Source: Dromaius novaehollandiae
Lineage: Eukaryota; Chordata; Aves; Casuariiformes; Dromaiidae
Assembly (NCBI RefSeq): GCF_036370855.1
Contig: NC_088098.1
Span: forward strand, 203,653,336-203,717,335
Direction: 5' to 3'
DNA: 64,000 nucleotides
The notes below the pieces were generated by a model. It was not told the origin of the DNA. It did not search any database and worked only from the letters and a program-made list of their open reading frames with translations. The position numbers and the translations under genes are program-made. Below, one piece after another: positions 13,105-34,300 of this stretch. Numbering within the stretch: the first letter of the stretch is position 1; each line of letters opens with the position of its first letter.

Positions 13105-16100
13105 ATGTGAGGGACTGAGTTTTTGAATTAAAAGTACAGAAACTATTATACTGTATTTCTTTGTAACAGAAGATGGGATGTAAATTTCTGCGCCACCCAC
13201 CTTTATAGTTGAAAGCATGCACTCTGCTAGGTAGCACTAGGAAATTTTTAAATTCACTTTTAGTAATCTCTTACCAGTAACTCAAACCTTAAATTTAAGC
13301 TTACCGCTTGCTTGTAGCACTTCCTATAAAACTGTATGCATCAGACATCTAGTTTTCCCCCTTCCTTTCAAGAGCTTTTGCAATAGAGTTGAGAAATTGG
13401 TTTTTTTAAAAAAAGCCCAGCTGTATAAACAACATGAATGTGGTTGGCAAGCAAAAGCCAGGGCTTTAAAAATCATACTTCCTTGCCTAAGTGTTATAAA
13501 AATGTATGTTTTTATCCCTTAAAGTGCTTACAAATCAAAAAATTTACAGTAAGCTTCACTTCAGGAGAGTCTTTCCTTCAAGCATTTCTGTGAAGGACAA
13601 CCACTTACCCTTAGGGTTTGTGATGCCATTCTTTTTGGTAGTTTTAATGCAAATTTTTTGGTTCATTGACATTATCCAGAATTATCTGTGTCTTTGTGCA
13701 TATATGGGAGACTTTCAGTCTGTAAAGAAATCTGGAGTGGACACCCAGGTGGAAATCCCAGTGGACATTGACTTAGAAGAAGAAAAGGTATCAGGAATAT
13801 GGCTTAATTAGTCTGTCTTTGTAATCGTCCACACCTGGAATGTATCTGGTAATACTTCATCTGATGTAGGTCAGTGTCTTGTGAGCAGCTGTCACGACTC
13901 TCACATTCTTCAATGGCACTTCAGAGAGGATTGCTCTCACCTCCTGAAATCCATATAATCTGCCCTCTTCTTATGGTGCAGTTGTTCTTACAGAGCCTAG
14001 GATCAGAAAAGTTTTCATGGGGTTAAGTACTAGGGGCAGCACTGATTTGAAATATTTGGATTCAGTCATGCTAGTAGTTGCTCTGATATGTTATTATTTA
14101 AGAGGTGTGGAAGGCATGATGTTCTTAAATGGTGATCAATGAGAAATCTGACTCAGAAATTATGATGAATCCTAATTACTAATAATAAATGTGATAACAT
14201 ACATCAGAGAAAAGGGCTTGTGGATGGAGGAGAAGGATCTATGTGTTTCTGCCAGGCTGGTAGCTCTAATTTTCACACAAAAAAAAATACTCTGAACCAG
14301 AAAGTTTCAGAGGGAACTTGGAGTTCAAACTCCAGTTAGGCATTTAACATGCAAAATTTCTCTTTTGTCCAAACAGTTTATTTAAACCCAAAAGCTGTCC
14401 AAATTTTTTGAATTAAATGCTGAATCGCTATATAAATAAATTATCCAATAATATTTATTTCATCCTAATGATGATTACACCTACACTGAATTATGTCTTT
14501 CTGTGAACAATGGTTCTCCATTCATAGTGGAGGTTTTCTGAAGATTTAAGAATAAAATTGGTATAGCCTATTGCTTAAAAGGCAAATTTACAGACAGGGA
14601 AAATATTTTGCCATGATGGAAGAACTAAAATTATGACCTTTTAGAGACATATTATGTGTGTTTCTGGGTTGACATGAAAAATATAATGCATCAAAGCATA
14701 CCAGGATCTAAATATGAATGTTAGAGAGCCACAGTGCTACTGAGGTAGTCTCTAAATAGATTTTTGTGAGTGTAAATGTAAATATTAGCTTTTAAGAAAC
14801 AGAAATGTAAGGTGTTGGATATCTCAAAAGCAAATATAAAAAATTAACTTTTTAGCTTTGAACTGGAACCCTGGTTTTCATTTTCTATTTTTTTGTATTG
14901 TTAACCAGCTCCTTCCCATTTAGGAGCAAAATTAGATTGGCTGATTTTTTTCCTAGCTAGCAATAGAAATGTATATTGTAATTGCTATACCTTCTTAAGT
15001 GTAATTTGTAATTCAAGTGCACTGCTGCATCACTGTGCTAAGTCAAAATCCTGTGTAACTTCAACTAACTTCAAATAAGTAAACTTTGTATTAAAAAATC
15101 CTTTATGTGTGGCATATCTAAAAGAACCTGGTCAGAGAGTATTCGAATGGCAATTGAGTACCACATCTTGCAAAGTACTAAAATAACCAGAATTAATAAA
15201 TAAAATGCTTATACAATCTCAAAACGTAATGACTGCAGTCATTCTTCAAATTATCTTTTTTGCAGGTTCCATTATCAATTTATGAATCAATAAAATTCAA
15301 TGACAGCAAATGGTATATACATCTTCCTCAAACTGTTAGTGCAGACTGTGTACAGTAGCACCATTCTGATTGAAGTCAGGAGCATAACAAATGAGCCAGA
15401 TCTTAAGAAGGTTAATGTTAGTGATATACCACCACACGTGTGCCAATATTATCATTAAAAAGGAAACAACTGCCAATTAATAACTGATAGTTCAGCATCT
15501 CATATTTATCCTGAAGCAGAAAAGGTTGTGGGTAGCTCCCATACTATGGTTAGACCAAAGCTGGAACCCAGGGCTTCTGGGGGGCATTCAGAGTGGTTTG
15601 AATCCCGTGGGAGTAAGTAGCCACTGCCTTGCATGCAGCAGCAGACTGGGGAGAGCTCACTTCTCTGGGGCAAGTTTCCCACAATGCCTGAGTTTTGGCC
15701 TGGGTAGGAGCTGTTTGGACAGAAGAAACTTGGATTTCTGCATCTCTGTGAGGCAGCTTCTCTCTTGGAGTTTTGCTGTCCACATTAGTTGGGAGCCACT
15801 CTTCCTACAAGCCCAGATGCAGCCGGTGAGCTGCAGCCCTGTCCTGCTGGGGGGAGAATAGTTCCCCACTGCCTTCGTGCTGTGGAGCTGCCCCCTTGCA
15901 CAGCAGTGCACCACTTGTGTGCGATCTGGTGGGTCCTGCTTTGTTTGGGCCTCAGCTCTAGAATAAGTCACATAAATTGAAGTGCCTCTACATGCACTAG
16001 CTGGGTAAGCTCCCATCACAGTCAGTGGTCACCTAGTCATTACAGTCAATGGAGCCCAACTGCAAGGGGCTCAATACAGCGCCATAAAGAGAGTGTGTTT

Positions 16101-19100
16101 TTAACCACTCTGGGACTCCATTTACCCAGCTGCACAATTTCCTTTCCCAGAGGAAGCTGATCTAAATGTGATGGCATAGCCCTCGGCACCAGACACATTC
16201 CAGTTTGAAATATAACTTGCTGGAAAAAAGATTAACAAATTGACCTACTGACTTTTGTTTATTTTTCTTAAGCGAAGTGTCTGCTGGCTCGGTGTCACAG
16301 AGCATTTACTGCATTCACTATACAATGCTATTTTGAGCACCAAACACAGAGTGTAAATCAAAACATGACACCTTTCAATTATTTGCGGTAGTGAAATGTA
16401 TGTTGAAACCATATGGTTGGCATGATTCTTGTTTTCAAATAATTAGCACTTAAATGCTGGTTTGGGGCACTTCATTTCTTCTCACCACTTCTCCCATCTT
16501 TCTTCATTGGTTTCTCCTTCAGGGAAAAAAATAGCATGATTGTTCCAGCCTTTGATGTGCCTGTGGATATTACCATCAATCTGGCTAACATTACCCACAC
16601 CCACAAGATGCCAGAATTGCAGAAATTTTGCAGTGCTTGTGGAAATTTTACTACTCAGCGGTTTTGTGGGTTTGCCTGCTTATGAAATGTAACATTTCGT
16701 GCTTGCTTGCTTGTTTGCAGTGGGGTCAGCATAAGGTCTATGAACCACTGCTGACTGCTTTTAGCATCATTTACATCTGTCTTCACAACTTTTAACCCCT
16801 GTCTAAAACTCACATAGTTGCATCACTTGAGCCTGTACAACAGATTTCATGTCTTACATTGCCCAACACTGTCAGGCTTTGAAATTGTCCCATATCATTG
16901 CTAACTTTAAAAACTTCACTATTTAGAAAAGACTTTAAAGATTCAGAGTATTAAGGCAAGAGACAGCAACTTCAGAGATCTGTACTTAGTTCCCAGCTCT
17001 GTCAAAGACTTTTTGTCTCCCTCCAGAAAAATTCATATACTACTTCTGTGAGAAAGTTTCTTCTGAAAAGGGGGGATACTGATGATTTTCACCCTCTCTT
17101 TTATGTGCTTGCTTGCTTATGCAGTGCTTCACCAGTGTCTCTTCAATTTGTATTTAGCAGAAAAAAGTCTGTGCCTCAACATGGGTTTCTAGCCACCAGT
17201 GTAATATAAATAGAAATAGTAATAAAATGTGTAAGAAAACATATTGGATCATGTATATTTGCACAGCCAAGGCTCCCAAAGGAATCAACCGAATGTGCAG
17301 AAAACACAAGATTGAGACATAGTCCACTCTTGGGTGGGTCGTTACACACAGTCTTTCAGAAATCAATTCTATTTTAGCATTTTTATTTGCTACCTGTGAC
17401 AAAATAATTACAGATCCTTTTCCTTTCTTCTCTTTATACATTTTTCTACTCACATACAGAATCTGTTCTAAACACTGGGCTGTCTTTTCACTTGTTTATT
17501 TGTTTTGCTGTCTTATAATAGAAAAAGGCCCATCTTTGCACACACCCCTTCTTACACAAATCTAATAAGATGTTTGGAGAAAAGCTGTTCCCCTCATAAT
17601 TTTTCCCCTATAATTACATTGTCCAATTACTCAAATATTCCTTGGAAATGCCTTAAAACAACTCTGTAAAGGGCAAAGTCTTCAAAAGAATTTTCATTAT
17701 GCACTTCTCTTGGGGCCCTATTCTACAGTCCAACACCCCTCTACAATGTCACTCTTGTGCGTAGCTAAATAAATACTTTCTGTTCTATGTTTTTATCGTT
17801 CAAATATTGTGTCTGATTATTTGACTTAACCTTTAATTATGAGGTAGCTAAGCTATATCTCTAATAACAGCCCTGCAACCATTTAGGAATAATTTGGGAT
17901 AATGCTGTTGTAAACGCTGATAGACTGATCACATTTTTGCAGGAACGATTGGTTAGAAAATTAAATTCTTTTATTTCAAAAGCAAAGACACCAGCATCAC
18001 AGTTGCAAAAGAGTAGTGGTGTAAAGGCCTGACAGAATAAAACGTTTGTAGTTAAAGCTGGAAGACTGCAGTGATATACAAATGGTGGTATACAATTATT
18101 TGCCTTTAGGAACAAGAAAGCTAATTTCAGAGAATTTGGAATTCGCAGGAATTTTTGTTGTGGAGCTTTAAACTATTTATTGTTACAGATTTCTGAAACA
18201 CATCTGCTGCTGTTCTGCAGAGCAGTGAAACTCATAGCTTCACAGTTATGGAGGAGACAAGGTCTCAGGAAAGTGTTTCTTATAACCACTAAAACCATGA
18301 TGAGGCAGAGCCACTGGTTCTTAGCTCCACACAAAGCAAGCAAAATTCACTGTAATCTCTCCTTACCACATGACCTAATACCTATCATTAATGAAAGTAA
18401 TGCTGCAAATGTCAATAAAAAAATGTTGGAAGGAAAGAAATAAGATGTATGCATAATTATTGACGTTGCACTGGTAAGAATGACTGTGTCTGCAGTAGCA
18501 AGCAGTGCAGTACAGCAGAAATATCAGCAATATGGATGCAGTGTTCTTCCCACACACTTCAGGGCACAGTGCTTTTTAAGAAGAGAGGATAATTAACAGT
18601 CTTTTCGACACCACTGCTGAATGCATATAGAAAGTACCAGAGCTGGCAATGCAGAGGAGAATTTCCAGATGTCTTAACAGATGTCATCTACCCCTAACTG
18701 GTATAACCATATTTAGCATTGACTGAGATGGGCAGTGAGGTAGAAATAGCCTAGATGCCAAATTCCTCCCAGCTTTATTTGCTTTTGCTATTTGTCACCA
18801 TAAGATAGAAGGCTAGTATTGTTCGAGTAACAAATTGAGCTTTTACTCATTCAGCTTCACTGATTCTTGTCTGCTTCCTGTTTTGTCAACAAGATGACGT
18901 TCACTGTGGCATGGTGTGTATCAGAAAGCCAGGTGAAGTTTTTCCATACAGGAACAGTCTCCACAAAAGGGGAAGGTCAATTCAGCTGAAATAGCACCTC
19001 CCCTTGTAGATCACTTGTAGGTATGTGATGTGATTCAAAACTTAGCAGCAGCTGAGACTGGAGTGACCTTGGGGAGACAGAAATCAACGCTGAGCTTTAA

Positions 19101-19914
19101 CATGTAATAACACCCGTCCTGTCATAATACTGGATCTATGGCATTTATTTTCCATCTCGTAAATCGAAATCACAGTTTTCTGCCATTCAGTACACACAGA
19201 TTCATTGTCTACCTATAGCTGTTAGAGTGCCCCTCTCACACTAGTAGCTGTCGCATTGATCTGTGGCTGTGCTCCCATCATAAAGTAACTTAAATTCCCA
19301 TTTTTAAAGGAAGACAAAGTCTATCAGCTGCTCACTTTACATGACCTGGTTTACTAATAATCAAAGACATTTTAAAATGGATGATATTTGAAACTATTTC
19401 CTGATGTTTAATGTTTCTGGTTTTAGGTACATCTCAAGCTGTAATCTATTCTGAAGGGTAGGTAGGAAGTCACTTTAAGGATCCCTGAAGTAAAATTTGT
19501 GTTAAAGCTTTAGAGTTCTATTTCTTTACAGAAACAAGGAAATGTAGTATGCTATTATATACTCCATAATGTTATTTCTTACCAGCCAGGCAATATTTAT
19601 TAGTGACTGAAGTATTTTTGAACTGTTGTTACTGTAAAGATTGGGGTTGAACTAGTGTAACTATTGAAAAGTTGCATTATTTTAGTTAAGAAAAAATCAT
19701 AAATATTCTTATATATTTTTGTTGCCTGTCAAATAACAGAAAAACAATTATTCTAGCAGAGGGGAAAAGAAATAAGCCAGTGTGAGTTATTGCAAAATAA
19801 CCAAAATAGCACTTTGTTTCTATCCATTTCTTCCCACAACATATATAAATATTCCAAGACCATGTTTATATGAAGATACAATTTCAGAGCCCTCAGTGGG
19901 ACAACAGATGCCTA
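13105..19914. other. 5' flank of MMP13, no gene
   Basis: Mostly AT-rich. A GC-richer patch at about 15.53-15.96 kb has overlapping frames on both strands (111 and 120 codons) without known domains. Minor items: a 15-base palindrome GAAATGTAACATTTC at 16684-16698 followed by (CTTG)n. Scattered TGTGGT-type RUNX matches (for example 13439-13445) are too common to call. Confidence 0.55.
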
Positions 19915-20050
19915 AACCACATTGTGGAGGGAAACAAAAAGTAGCCGTCTAAGCATGTTTACTTTCAGTGACAAGGAAGTTCTAACTTGTCCCTAGGTGA
20001 TGACTCACTGACTTAGGACTATAAAAGTAAAGGTAACTGCTCTCTAAAAC
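19915..20050 (+). promoter_or_regulatory. MMP13: MMP13 proximal promoter (RUNX, ETS/PEA3, AP-1, TATA)
   Basis: AACCACA at 19915-19921 matches the RUNX2 site OSE2; AGGAAG at 19974-19979 matches PEA3/ETS; TGACTCA at 20001-20007 is a perfect AP-1 site; TATAAAAG at 20020-20027 is the TATA box. This predicts transcription start near 20050 and a 5' UTR of only about 20-25 bases. With that start the sites fall near -132, -75 and -47, close to the positions reported for the mammalian MMP13 promoter (about -138, -79, -50). Sites are read from sequence; the start itself is inferred. Confidence 0.85.
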
Positions 20051-20072
20051 ATCAGAACTTCAGAAATCCAGC

Positions 20073-27066
<6,994 letters not shown>

Positions 27067-28160
27067 TTACTCTTGAGGGCCATGTTATAGGCTGTGGAGC
27101 AGCTTGTAGTACATGGAAATAATAATATGAACATAGAGGTTTATTAGAGGAAAGCAAGGTTCTGTGAGCAAGCACTGGCTATCTACCACCAAATGTATAC
27201 TGTATATATGGAAATACATAGCTGTATGTCAGTCTGGAACTGAATTAACTTAATAGGAAAGGAGAAGAGAAATGATTAGCATTTCAAGGGGCATTACACC
27301 ATTTAAAGTTCATCTAGCATTAAAGCTGGATTCCTCTGTGAGATGCTGGATGCATCCTACATGATTATAAGCACTATTAATTCCCAGTAATCTGTGCATT
27401 CTAACATCTTTCCAGGATCTCTTAGCATCTCCCATACAGTAGCGCTCATAAGCCCAGGAGTTTTTACTTTTTAAACTAATCCTTAAGTTCTTTATAAAAT
27501 TTCCTTTAAAGCACTGGGGATTCAGATGTGTAAAAAATGAGTTAGGACTGCATGGTGACACCCTGAGCAGGATAAGACCCGGCTACCCCACTGAAGTTAG
27601 AGAATGCAAAGGGATTTGAATGTACCCTCATTTGAATGGGGATGTCCTCTTGGAAATCGATGCCCATGTCATCTTTGGAAGGAGCAGAGATGCAGTGAGA
27701 TGTCTCAAAGCAGACAATAAAGCAGGAGAAAGGTACAGAAATCTCCAGGCTGAATGAAAATCTTAACCAAAAACCGAATGAAGCCTGCATGAAATCTGCA
27801 GCTCTGCAGAAATCATCAGCCTGAATGATTTGGGAGACCAGAAAGTAGTAGCAGCACCAGAAGAATCAAGAAGAGCACTATCTTGTATGAATCTAGATCC
27901 ATTAACACAGCCCAAGTTTTAAACTGGTGTAAAATGAAATAGTTTAAGTGACATTTATAGAGGTTATAGCAGAGAACTTGAACATTCAACTCAAAACAAT
28001 TGAAATAATATCTTCTTTCATGTTTGTCACTCTTTTGATACCTACTTCAGTTGTTTCCAAGTCATGTAAGTTGCTGTTTTTTTCAATCAATGCAAATGAT
28101 GCAAGACTGTGATTATTTCTTAGTTTAAAATAATATTAAATAAACTGGAAGAATAAAATG
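27067..28160 (+). other. MMP13: Probable MMP13 3' UTR with candidate poly(A) signals
   Basis: AATAAA hexamers occur at 27717-27722, 28139-28144 and 28152-28157. The close pair at 28.14-28.16 kb would give a 3' UTR of about 1.1 kb, similar to the long 3' UTR of mammalian MMP13; the 27.72 kb hexamer would give a shorter form. Scattered ATTTA pentamers (for example 27301-27305) could destabilise the message. The end is inferred from hexamers only. Confidence 0.5.
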
Positions 28161-28301
28161 ATGTCATGAAATTAATTCATTAAAATATCCTACACTGTGT
28201 GTCATAAAAGCAAGACAGAGATATGGGACAAAAGAAATCAGGAGCCCCAGCCTGTGCATTTTATTCATTAGAATTTTTACCTCTAATTAAAAATCTGGTC
28301 C

Positions 28302-28367
28302 TTTTTTTTGGAAGAAAGGAAAGAAGGAAGCAGGGAGAGAAGGAGGGAAAGATGGGTGAGGGGGAGG
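28302..28367. repeat. T8 run followed by a near-continuous purine tract
   Basis: After eight T, positions 28310-28367 are almost all A or G on the + strand with three interruptions. It lies just beyond the probable MMP13 poly(A) signals. Confidence 0.85.
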
Positions 28368-31300
28368 CAAAACTAAGAAATAAGTTGGAAGTAGTCCTTG
28401 TTATTATAGAAAATATCAGAAATGATTAAGAATTTCTATGAATTCAGTTCCACATTGGTTTTAATAGTAAACATTAGAAAATTACCTGAAACTAACTACC
28501 CTGTCCTCTTTCCCCTCAAAAATTGCCAGGCTCGGCCAACAATGCGCTAGGTGAATTTAATTCTGTATCTTACGTGACACAGATGGTCAGATGTGGTAAC
28601 ATAGCAGTAATGGCCTGTTCTGACTGTAAAACTGTGACTTAATAAATACTAGACCTTAAAATGTTTAAAGGAAATGCAAGGAAAAAAGAGCTGAAGAAAA
28701 ACCTTACAAATGGAAGAACGCAAAATAAAAAATCCAAGTTCTGTCACATGATGAAATAATATTAATAATACCATGTTAGAAAAAAGTCTGTATGATTGCA
28801 TGTTCATAATAAACAGCACATATTGAAAGCATGATTCGTGACAAAATAATACTTGAAATTGGGCTGCAGGTTAGTTTAATCATTTTGCAGTGAGGTAAGG
28901 GTCTGGACATGTAACCCTAGTCCTCATTATTCTCGGTATAGAGTCTATAGATGGTTCTTGGCTTGGCGGAAAATTGTGGCAGAATAATAGAGATTCTAGT
29001 GTAAAGGACAGCTGATTCTGACTGCTCTGAATTTCAGAGGTCTCTCCTTTACCTAACTGGGGCGGGGAATGCCAAGGTGCACAGGCTAGCAAGGAGACAC
29101 TAATTAATATCGTTCATATTTATCTGAATTTCTGTTAACACTGAACATTTGGCAGGGGAGAAAGGTACTACGTAGGAAGCTGGAGCTTCAAGGGGCTTCA
29201 GAGTGATCATATCCAGCTGCTCCGCAGCCCAACTAGTCAGATTCCTGCTTGCTGCTTGGCTGCCTGGAAGCAGCCTCTGGCTCCAGTACAAACCGGGCTC
29301 TGGGCTGTGCCTCTGCATCCCTGAAGACAGACACGGACTGCTCTGCGGTTAGCACTGTTTAAGTTGAGAAAAGTACCAAGGGTGTCAGTTACTGGAATTT
29401 TGTTCAGCAAAAAATGGAAAACAAAAGTGCTTGTGCTGAGGAAGGTTGAGGTCAGAGTCAGATGGACCCTGGAGCTGTGCAGCCAGTCAGATGGAAAGAA
29501 AAACTCCCCATGGGGTTTGGTGCCTTGGGAGCTGCTAGACTCTGTGATGAGAGCGGTGGTTGCCCACAGATGATCTCCCGTGGTCATATGAGGTCTTACT
29601 CAAGACCATCAAGTACTGAAAAGAAATGAGTGACTTTCTTGAGACAGGAGCTGAAGTGACTTCTTTGTCTGAGATGTTGTGAGTCAGGAAGTGACCGAGA
29701 GAGGCTGAGACAGCTGTGTCCCACAATGCCATACATGCGGAGTCAATAGATCCTCAGAAGGCTGCCAGTTTTTATGTGGATACCCACCTAATAGTACATG
29801 ATCTATCATGAATTAATACGCCTTTTATATCTATTTTGATTTTTACTAAGAAAGCTCGTTTGGCAGGGGCAGAGGGGATAACACAGAAATGGAGTTGGTG
29901 AGCTGCTTTCTCAGGAGCAGTTTCTGTGCTGCGCAGAAACGCCTCTTACACGAGCCCAACCAAACAGAACTGAGAAGGTGCACGTATATGTTCAAGGAGA
30001 GAGACAGAACTGAGCAAATGTCATTTTAACTTTCATTTGAATAAAGGGAGGAACTAGACAGCAGTCCTCTTAATTCAATAATATGTTGAAAAGACAAGTA
30101 CTGTAAGAGATAACGTGAGCTACAGCAGGTGTGCTAGTAGCTGAGAAACTGGAGAAAAAGGTCGTTTTTAATATGCAGGCAGTTTCTTCTTTGCGTAAGC
30201 ACCAGAAACTTCCTCTGGAGTCACTAGATGGCAGTGGCAGCTCTGTTCCTTAGAGGACCTGCACAGGAACTGTCAGCCAGAGGCAGCAGGACCAAAAAAT
30301 GATTAATTGACAATTAATAGCAAATTAAGTAAGTCTTACATTTGATGAAGATATCACACAACACTAATAAATAGAATTTAATGACTATATTGTGTTGAAA
30401 TGTGGATCTGAAAACAAGTTAGGATACTAAAATGTTTAGGGAACTTCTCTTATATATGTTCACTTCCAGTCCACTAATTGTTCAGTCTATTGGCAGCTTT
30501 TTTTGTCTTCAGCATCAGTGCCATATACTTGAAACACTGTATTTCATGGCTAGTCTGAGGAATAACATGGTCCCTTGGCTGAAATTCATTCATTGGAATG
30601 ACTGAAGTGCCTGTAGTATCTATAGTATCAAGTATGTGACCACATTTGCTTGGAAGCACTAAGGACAGTTTAGAGAGAGGCTTTCTCAGTTATTCTATGC
30701 TAGCATTTCCAGTTTTGTGAATACGTAACAGATGGAGAATGTGGCCTTGATCTCTGAATCCTTAATACCACCAAGATCAGTAAGAGTACTCAGGATTTGG
30801 GGCTAGACAGAAAATGATCTTCCTATCCTGCAAATATTTTTGAGACTTTCAAACAAACTTTCTGTTTGCAATAGAAAAAAGTTAAGAAATTTGGAAACTT
30901 TTAATTTAAGAAAATGAAACATAGGATTGTCCTTTGGGATAGTCTGTATCCATATTGTCAATCAGGATACTTACTGCATTTTGGTGAAAAGAATATGCCA
31001 TTTCAGTTTTTTGCTCAGCTTGGTTTTGAAGAGGGTCTAGACACCAGTATCTTATCTTTTGGATGAATGAATGAACTGACTATTCACTTATTTTGTCGTG
31101 AATTTCTTTCCATCTATTCTGCTGAAGAATATTGCTTTACACAAATACAAATAATCAGTATTCACTGGAAAGACTGACTGCCCACTATTCAGAAAGCTCA
31201 TTTGAGATGTAGGATCAAGTCCTTGTTTCAGTCATGAATCATTTTTTTGTACAAAGTGGTATGTCTACCTACACTGTGGGTCCACACCAATTTGGGGATT

Positions 31301-34300
31301 TGATGATTCTGCTTTTTCTGATGGAAAAATGGCATTTACAGAAGAGACTCCACCAGTTCTGCTCAACATTATGCAGAAGCTACTAAGTCCACAGATATTT
31401 CATTGCATTTGAGGATCTCCACCTTTTCTGCTTAATCTTCATGTGGTGGGCCCATCCTTTTTAGTCACAGCCTTTCAACTACATGTTGCAGTTCAAATTT
31501 CCAGTCGGTGCTGTTTAGGAATAGCTCTTGCACCCACTTCAGCTACTCTCACAATGTCTTATTCCATTATCACCTCCATGCTCTGTCTCACTGAACTGGC
31601 AGTTAGCAGACATGCGCTACTCTACAAAGTGTATGTCAGCCCCTTTCTGTCTTCCACATAGAAAATTGATGAGGGAACATTTTGCTCTAAGAAAAATCTT
31701 TCCAGGCAGCAAAGAACCATGTACTGCTTTCTTATTTATTTGTTATATAAAAAATTTCCTATTGCCATAACAATGAAATATGATGCAGTTCTGTGTGTAT
31801 CTGAGCAAGCCACTCAAGTTATATCTTTACTTTTCTCATGGACTACACCAGTGTCCTATCACCATTTGACAGGATTGGCTCACATCCACTCTGCTCAGGA
31901 GTAGTGTCCTAAGAAAGGTCATGTCCATACTGCATAGTGTCTCCTGGATCACATGTGGTCTTGTTCTGCTCTTCTTAAAAGAGGCAGATGTGCCATCTCC
32001 AGCATCAGTGTTGCTTTGTCCAGCCCAAATGACACTCTTATGGTGTTCTGTAAATTCACCACTACATGGGCTGACACCCCAGGAAGACAGCAAGAAATAT
32101 GTCTTTTTACACCTGTGGTTTGTATCTTCCAAATATAATCTTCATAGGAATGTAAAATGATCTAGCCCTCCTAAGTGCCCAGCATCCCAAGAGGAATCTG
32201 GGACAGTCTGTCTGGAACCAACTGAGTTTGAAGGGTCTGACGTTTGCAGTGTCCCTGCCACACATCTATATAACAGACATCCTTTGCAGACTTAGCTTAG
32301 GCTGCCTCCAAATTCATGGCCACCATTAGGCCCCATCATGAGAGAGGTAAAGAGTTCAAGTATTGTAAAAAGTCAAGATAATAGCCTGAACTAATCTAGC
32401 TAGCATTAAGGAGGACTTGAGGGTCCTCCCCTAGCTGGGAGGAGGGTCCATTCAGGGCGGTGCTCTTTCTTGTGTTGTTTTTTGGTGTCCCCCGAGGGCT
32501 CCCTGCAGACAGCCCACTGTCTTGGGCGACTGTAGCTTTTGTTGGTGGATTCACTGTGGTTGGTGGAGGGACCAAGCTAATTTAGGCAGATTCTACATGC
32601 GCTACACACATAGTTCCAAAGTGTGCAAAGGTGGACCAGGAGGTCAAGTCCTCTCCGACCATGGTCTCTGCTGCCATCAAAGACATGAAGGTGCAGGAAG
32701 TGCTATTCCTTAGGGGGCTGCCTGAGGGCTTATTCCTTACTCACATGAAGAGCAGTAGTATTTTAACCCAGACATTAGCAGTACAGATTTGCTGTTGTCA
32801 GGTCTGAAATCATGTCATCTGGCATGCTTCTTGTTTTATGACTGTGGATCCAGGGAAGAGCTGTAGCTGCAAAAGTCCTTCTCCTTTCACGCGGTCCAGA
32901 GAATTATCTCCCCACACACATTTACCACTGGCCATGGCTCCGGATACTCTTGATGTCGGTTGACTCTGGCCTGGGCCTGTAGGGTACCTCAGAAAAAGAA
33001 GATATGCAGGCCTTTGAACAGGTATCAGAAATACAATAGAATGCTTCGGTCATGCTGTGAAGTCTTGGCCACAGAGTACTGGGGAGGAGAAGGTGTCAGC
33101 ACTCACAGAGGTCAAACCTGAGAGTCAGGCTTGAGCGTTTGAAGCTAGATGTCTAACCCTTGGTGGGCCTCCAGGTTTTGGCACAAGTCCATCCTGGCCA
33201 CAGAAAGTATCTTTTTGTTATAGCACATAGGTGGACAATGACAAGTAAATGAGGCAGAACTGCCTGGTTGGGTCAAAAGGCACGAGTGGTGCAGGGAAGT
33301 CAGGGCAAGACAAATGCCAGAAGAATTTGGCCATGGGAAGCTGCAAGGAGTCATGGGGTAAGATGCCATGTTTAAGGGCTGCCAAGACAAACTGCTGTAC
33401 AGGTACCCCAGGACAATCAGAAGATGCCTGCAGTGCTGTGGAGTGCAGCTTCAACACGGGACAGCCCTACAAGGCGATTCACCAGCGCGGTGAGGATATG
33501 GCCAGGCAACGGGAATAATTGAACTAATTCCTTGGTAAAATGCATGCTCTCCTTCCGGCTACATGCTTTGGTCTATTAGTTTCAATCTATTAGATTTGAC
33601 CCTGCAGGCAAAGCAGTAATGGAAATCTGTAGTTTTATGATTCTGACAGGTCTAGACAAAAGGTGGCAGGATGGTTTGTAGCCACTTAGGATTTTAGTAG
33701 CAGAAACTAAGCTGATGGATGAACAAGGCATCAATAGCTTTAAGTTTTAATCAGGGCACTGGAAACTTTAAGGAACCCAGTTTGATGCTTGATTTAGGTC
33801 CCTTCATGGCTTTAGTCCTCAGAGATTTAACTCAAATCACCCATGATACATATGACAAAGCAAGAAAAAGAATGTGGGTTTCTTAACTACAAGCTGGTGC
33901 CTGTCATGGCATTGTGCTTTTCCCACTTCACTAAACTCCAAACTTTTCAGCTTTTTAACTCCAAAAACAAGTTAGTCCAGTGGTAGTTTCCAGGAATCTT
34001 CAGTGGAACCTTTCTCATGAAAAATTCTGATGTGCTGCACTAATAATCTTGCAGAAATTGTTTTTGACAAAATGCTTCAGGAACATTTTTATAGTTCCAA
34101 CATGAAGGTTATGCTCCAAAACAAAGGGAAAAAAGCTCCAAAAATTCAGCAGTCCAAAAATTAACTTGCATATGAGAATCCAGAGTATAGATTTCCAGCT
34201 GAGGCCAATTCCAAATTAAGAGGAGCAAAAATTAGATGAAGCTGTCACTTGTACCACAGAAGTGTCCTGACTACTCTTGTATTGGAAATGCTGATGCAAA

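Noticed and set aside
13439-13445. TGTGGTT as a distal RUNX2 enhancer of MMP13
   Set aside because: The motif is short and recurs by chance many times in the flank; no clustering that I can support.
29237-29587. 116-codon minus frame
   Set aside because: Overlaps another frame on the opposite strand, no domain or signal recognised; likely chance.
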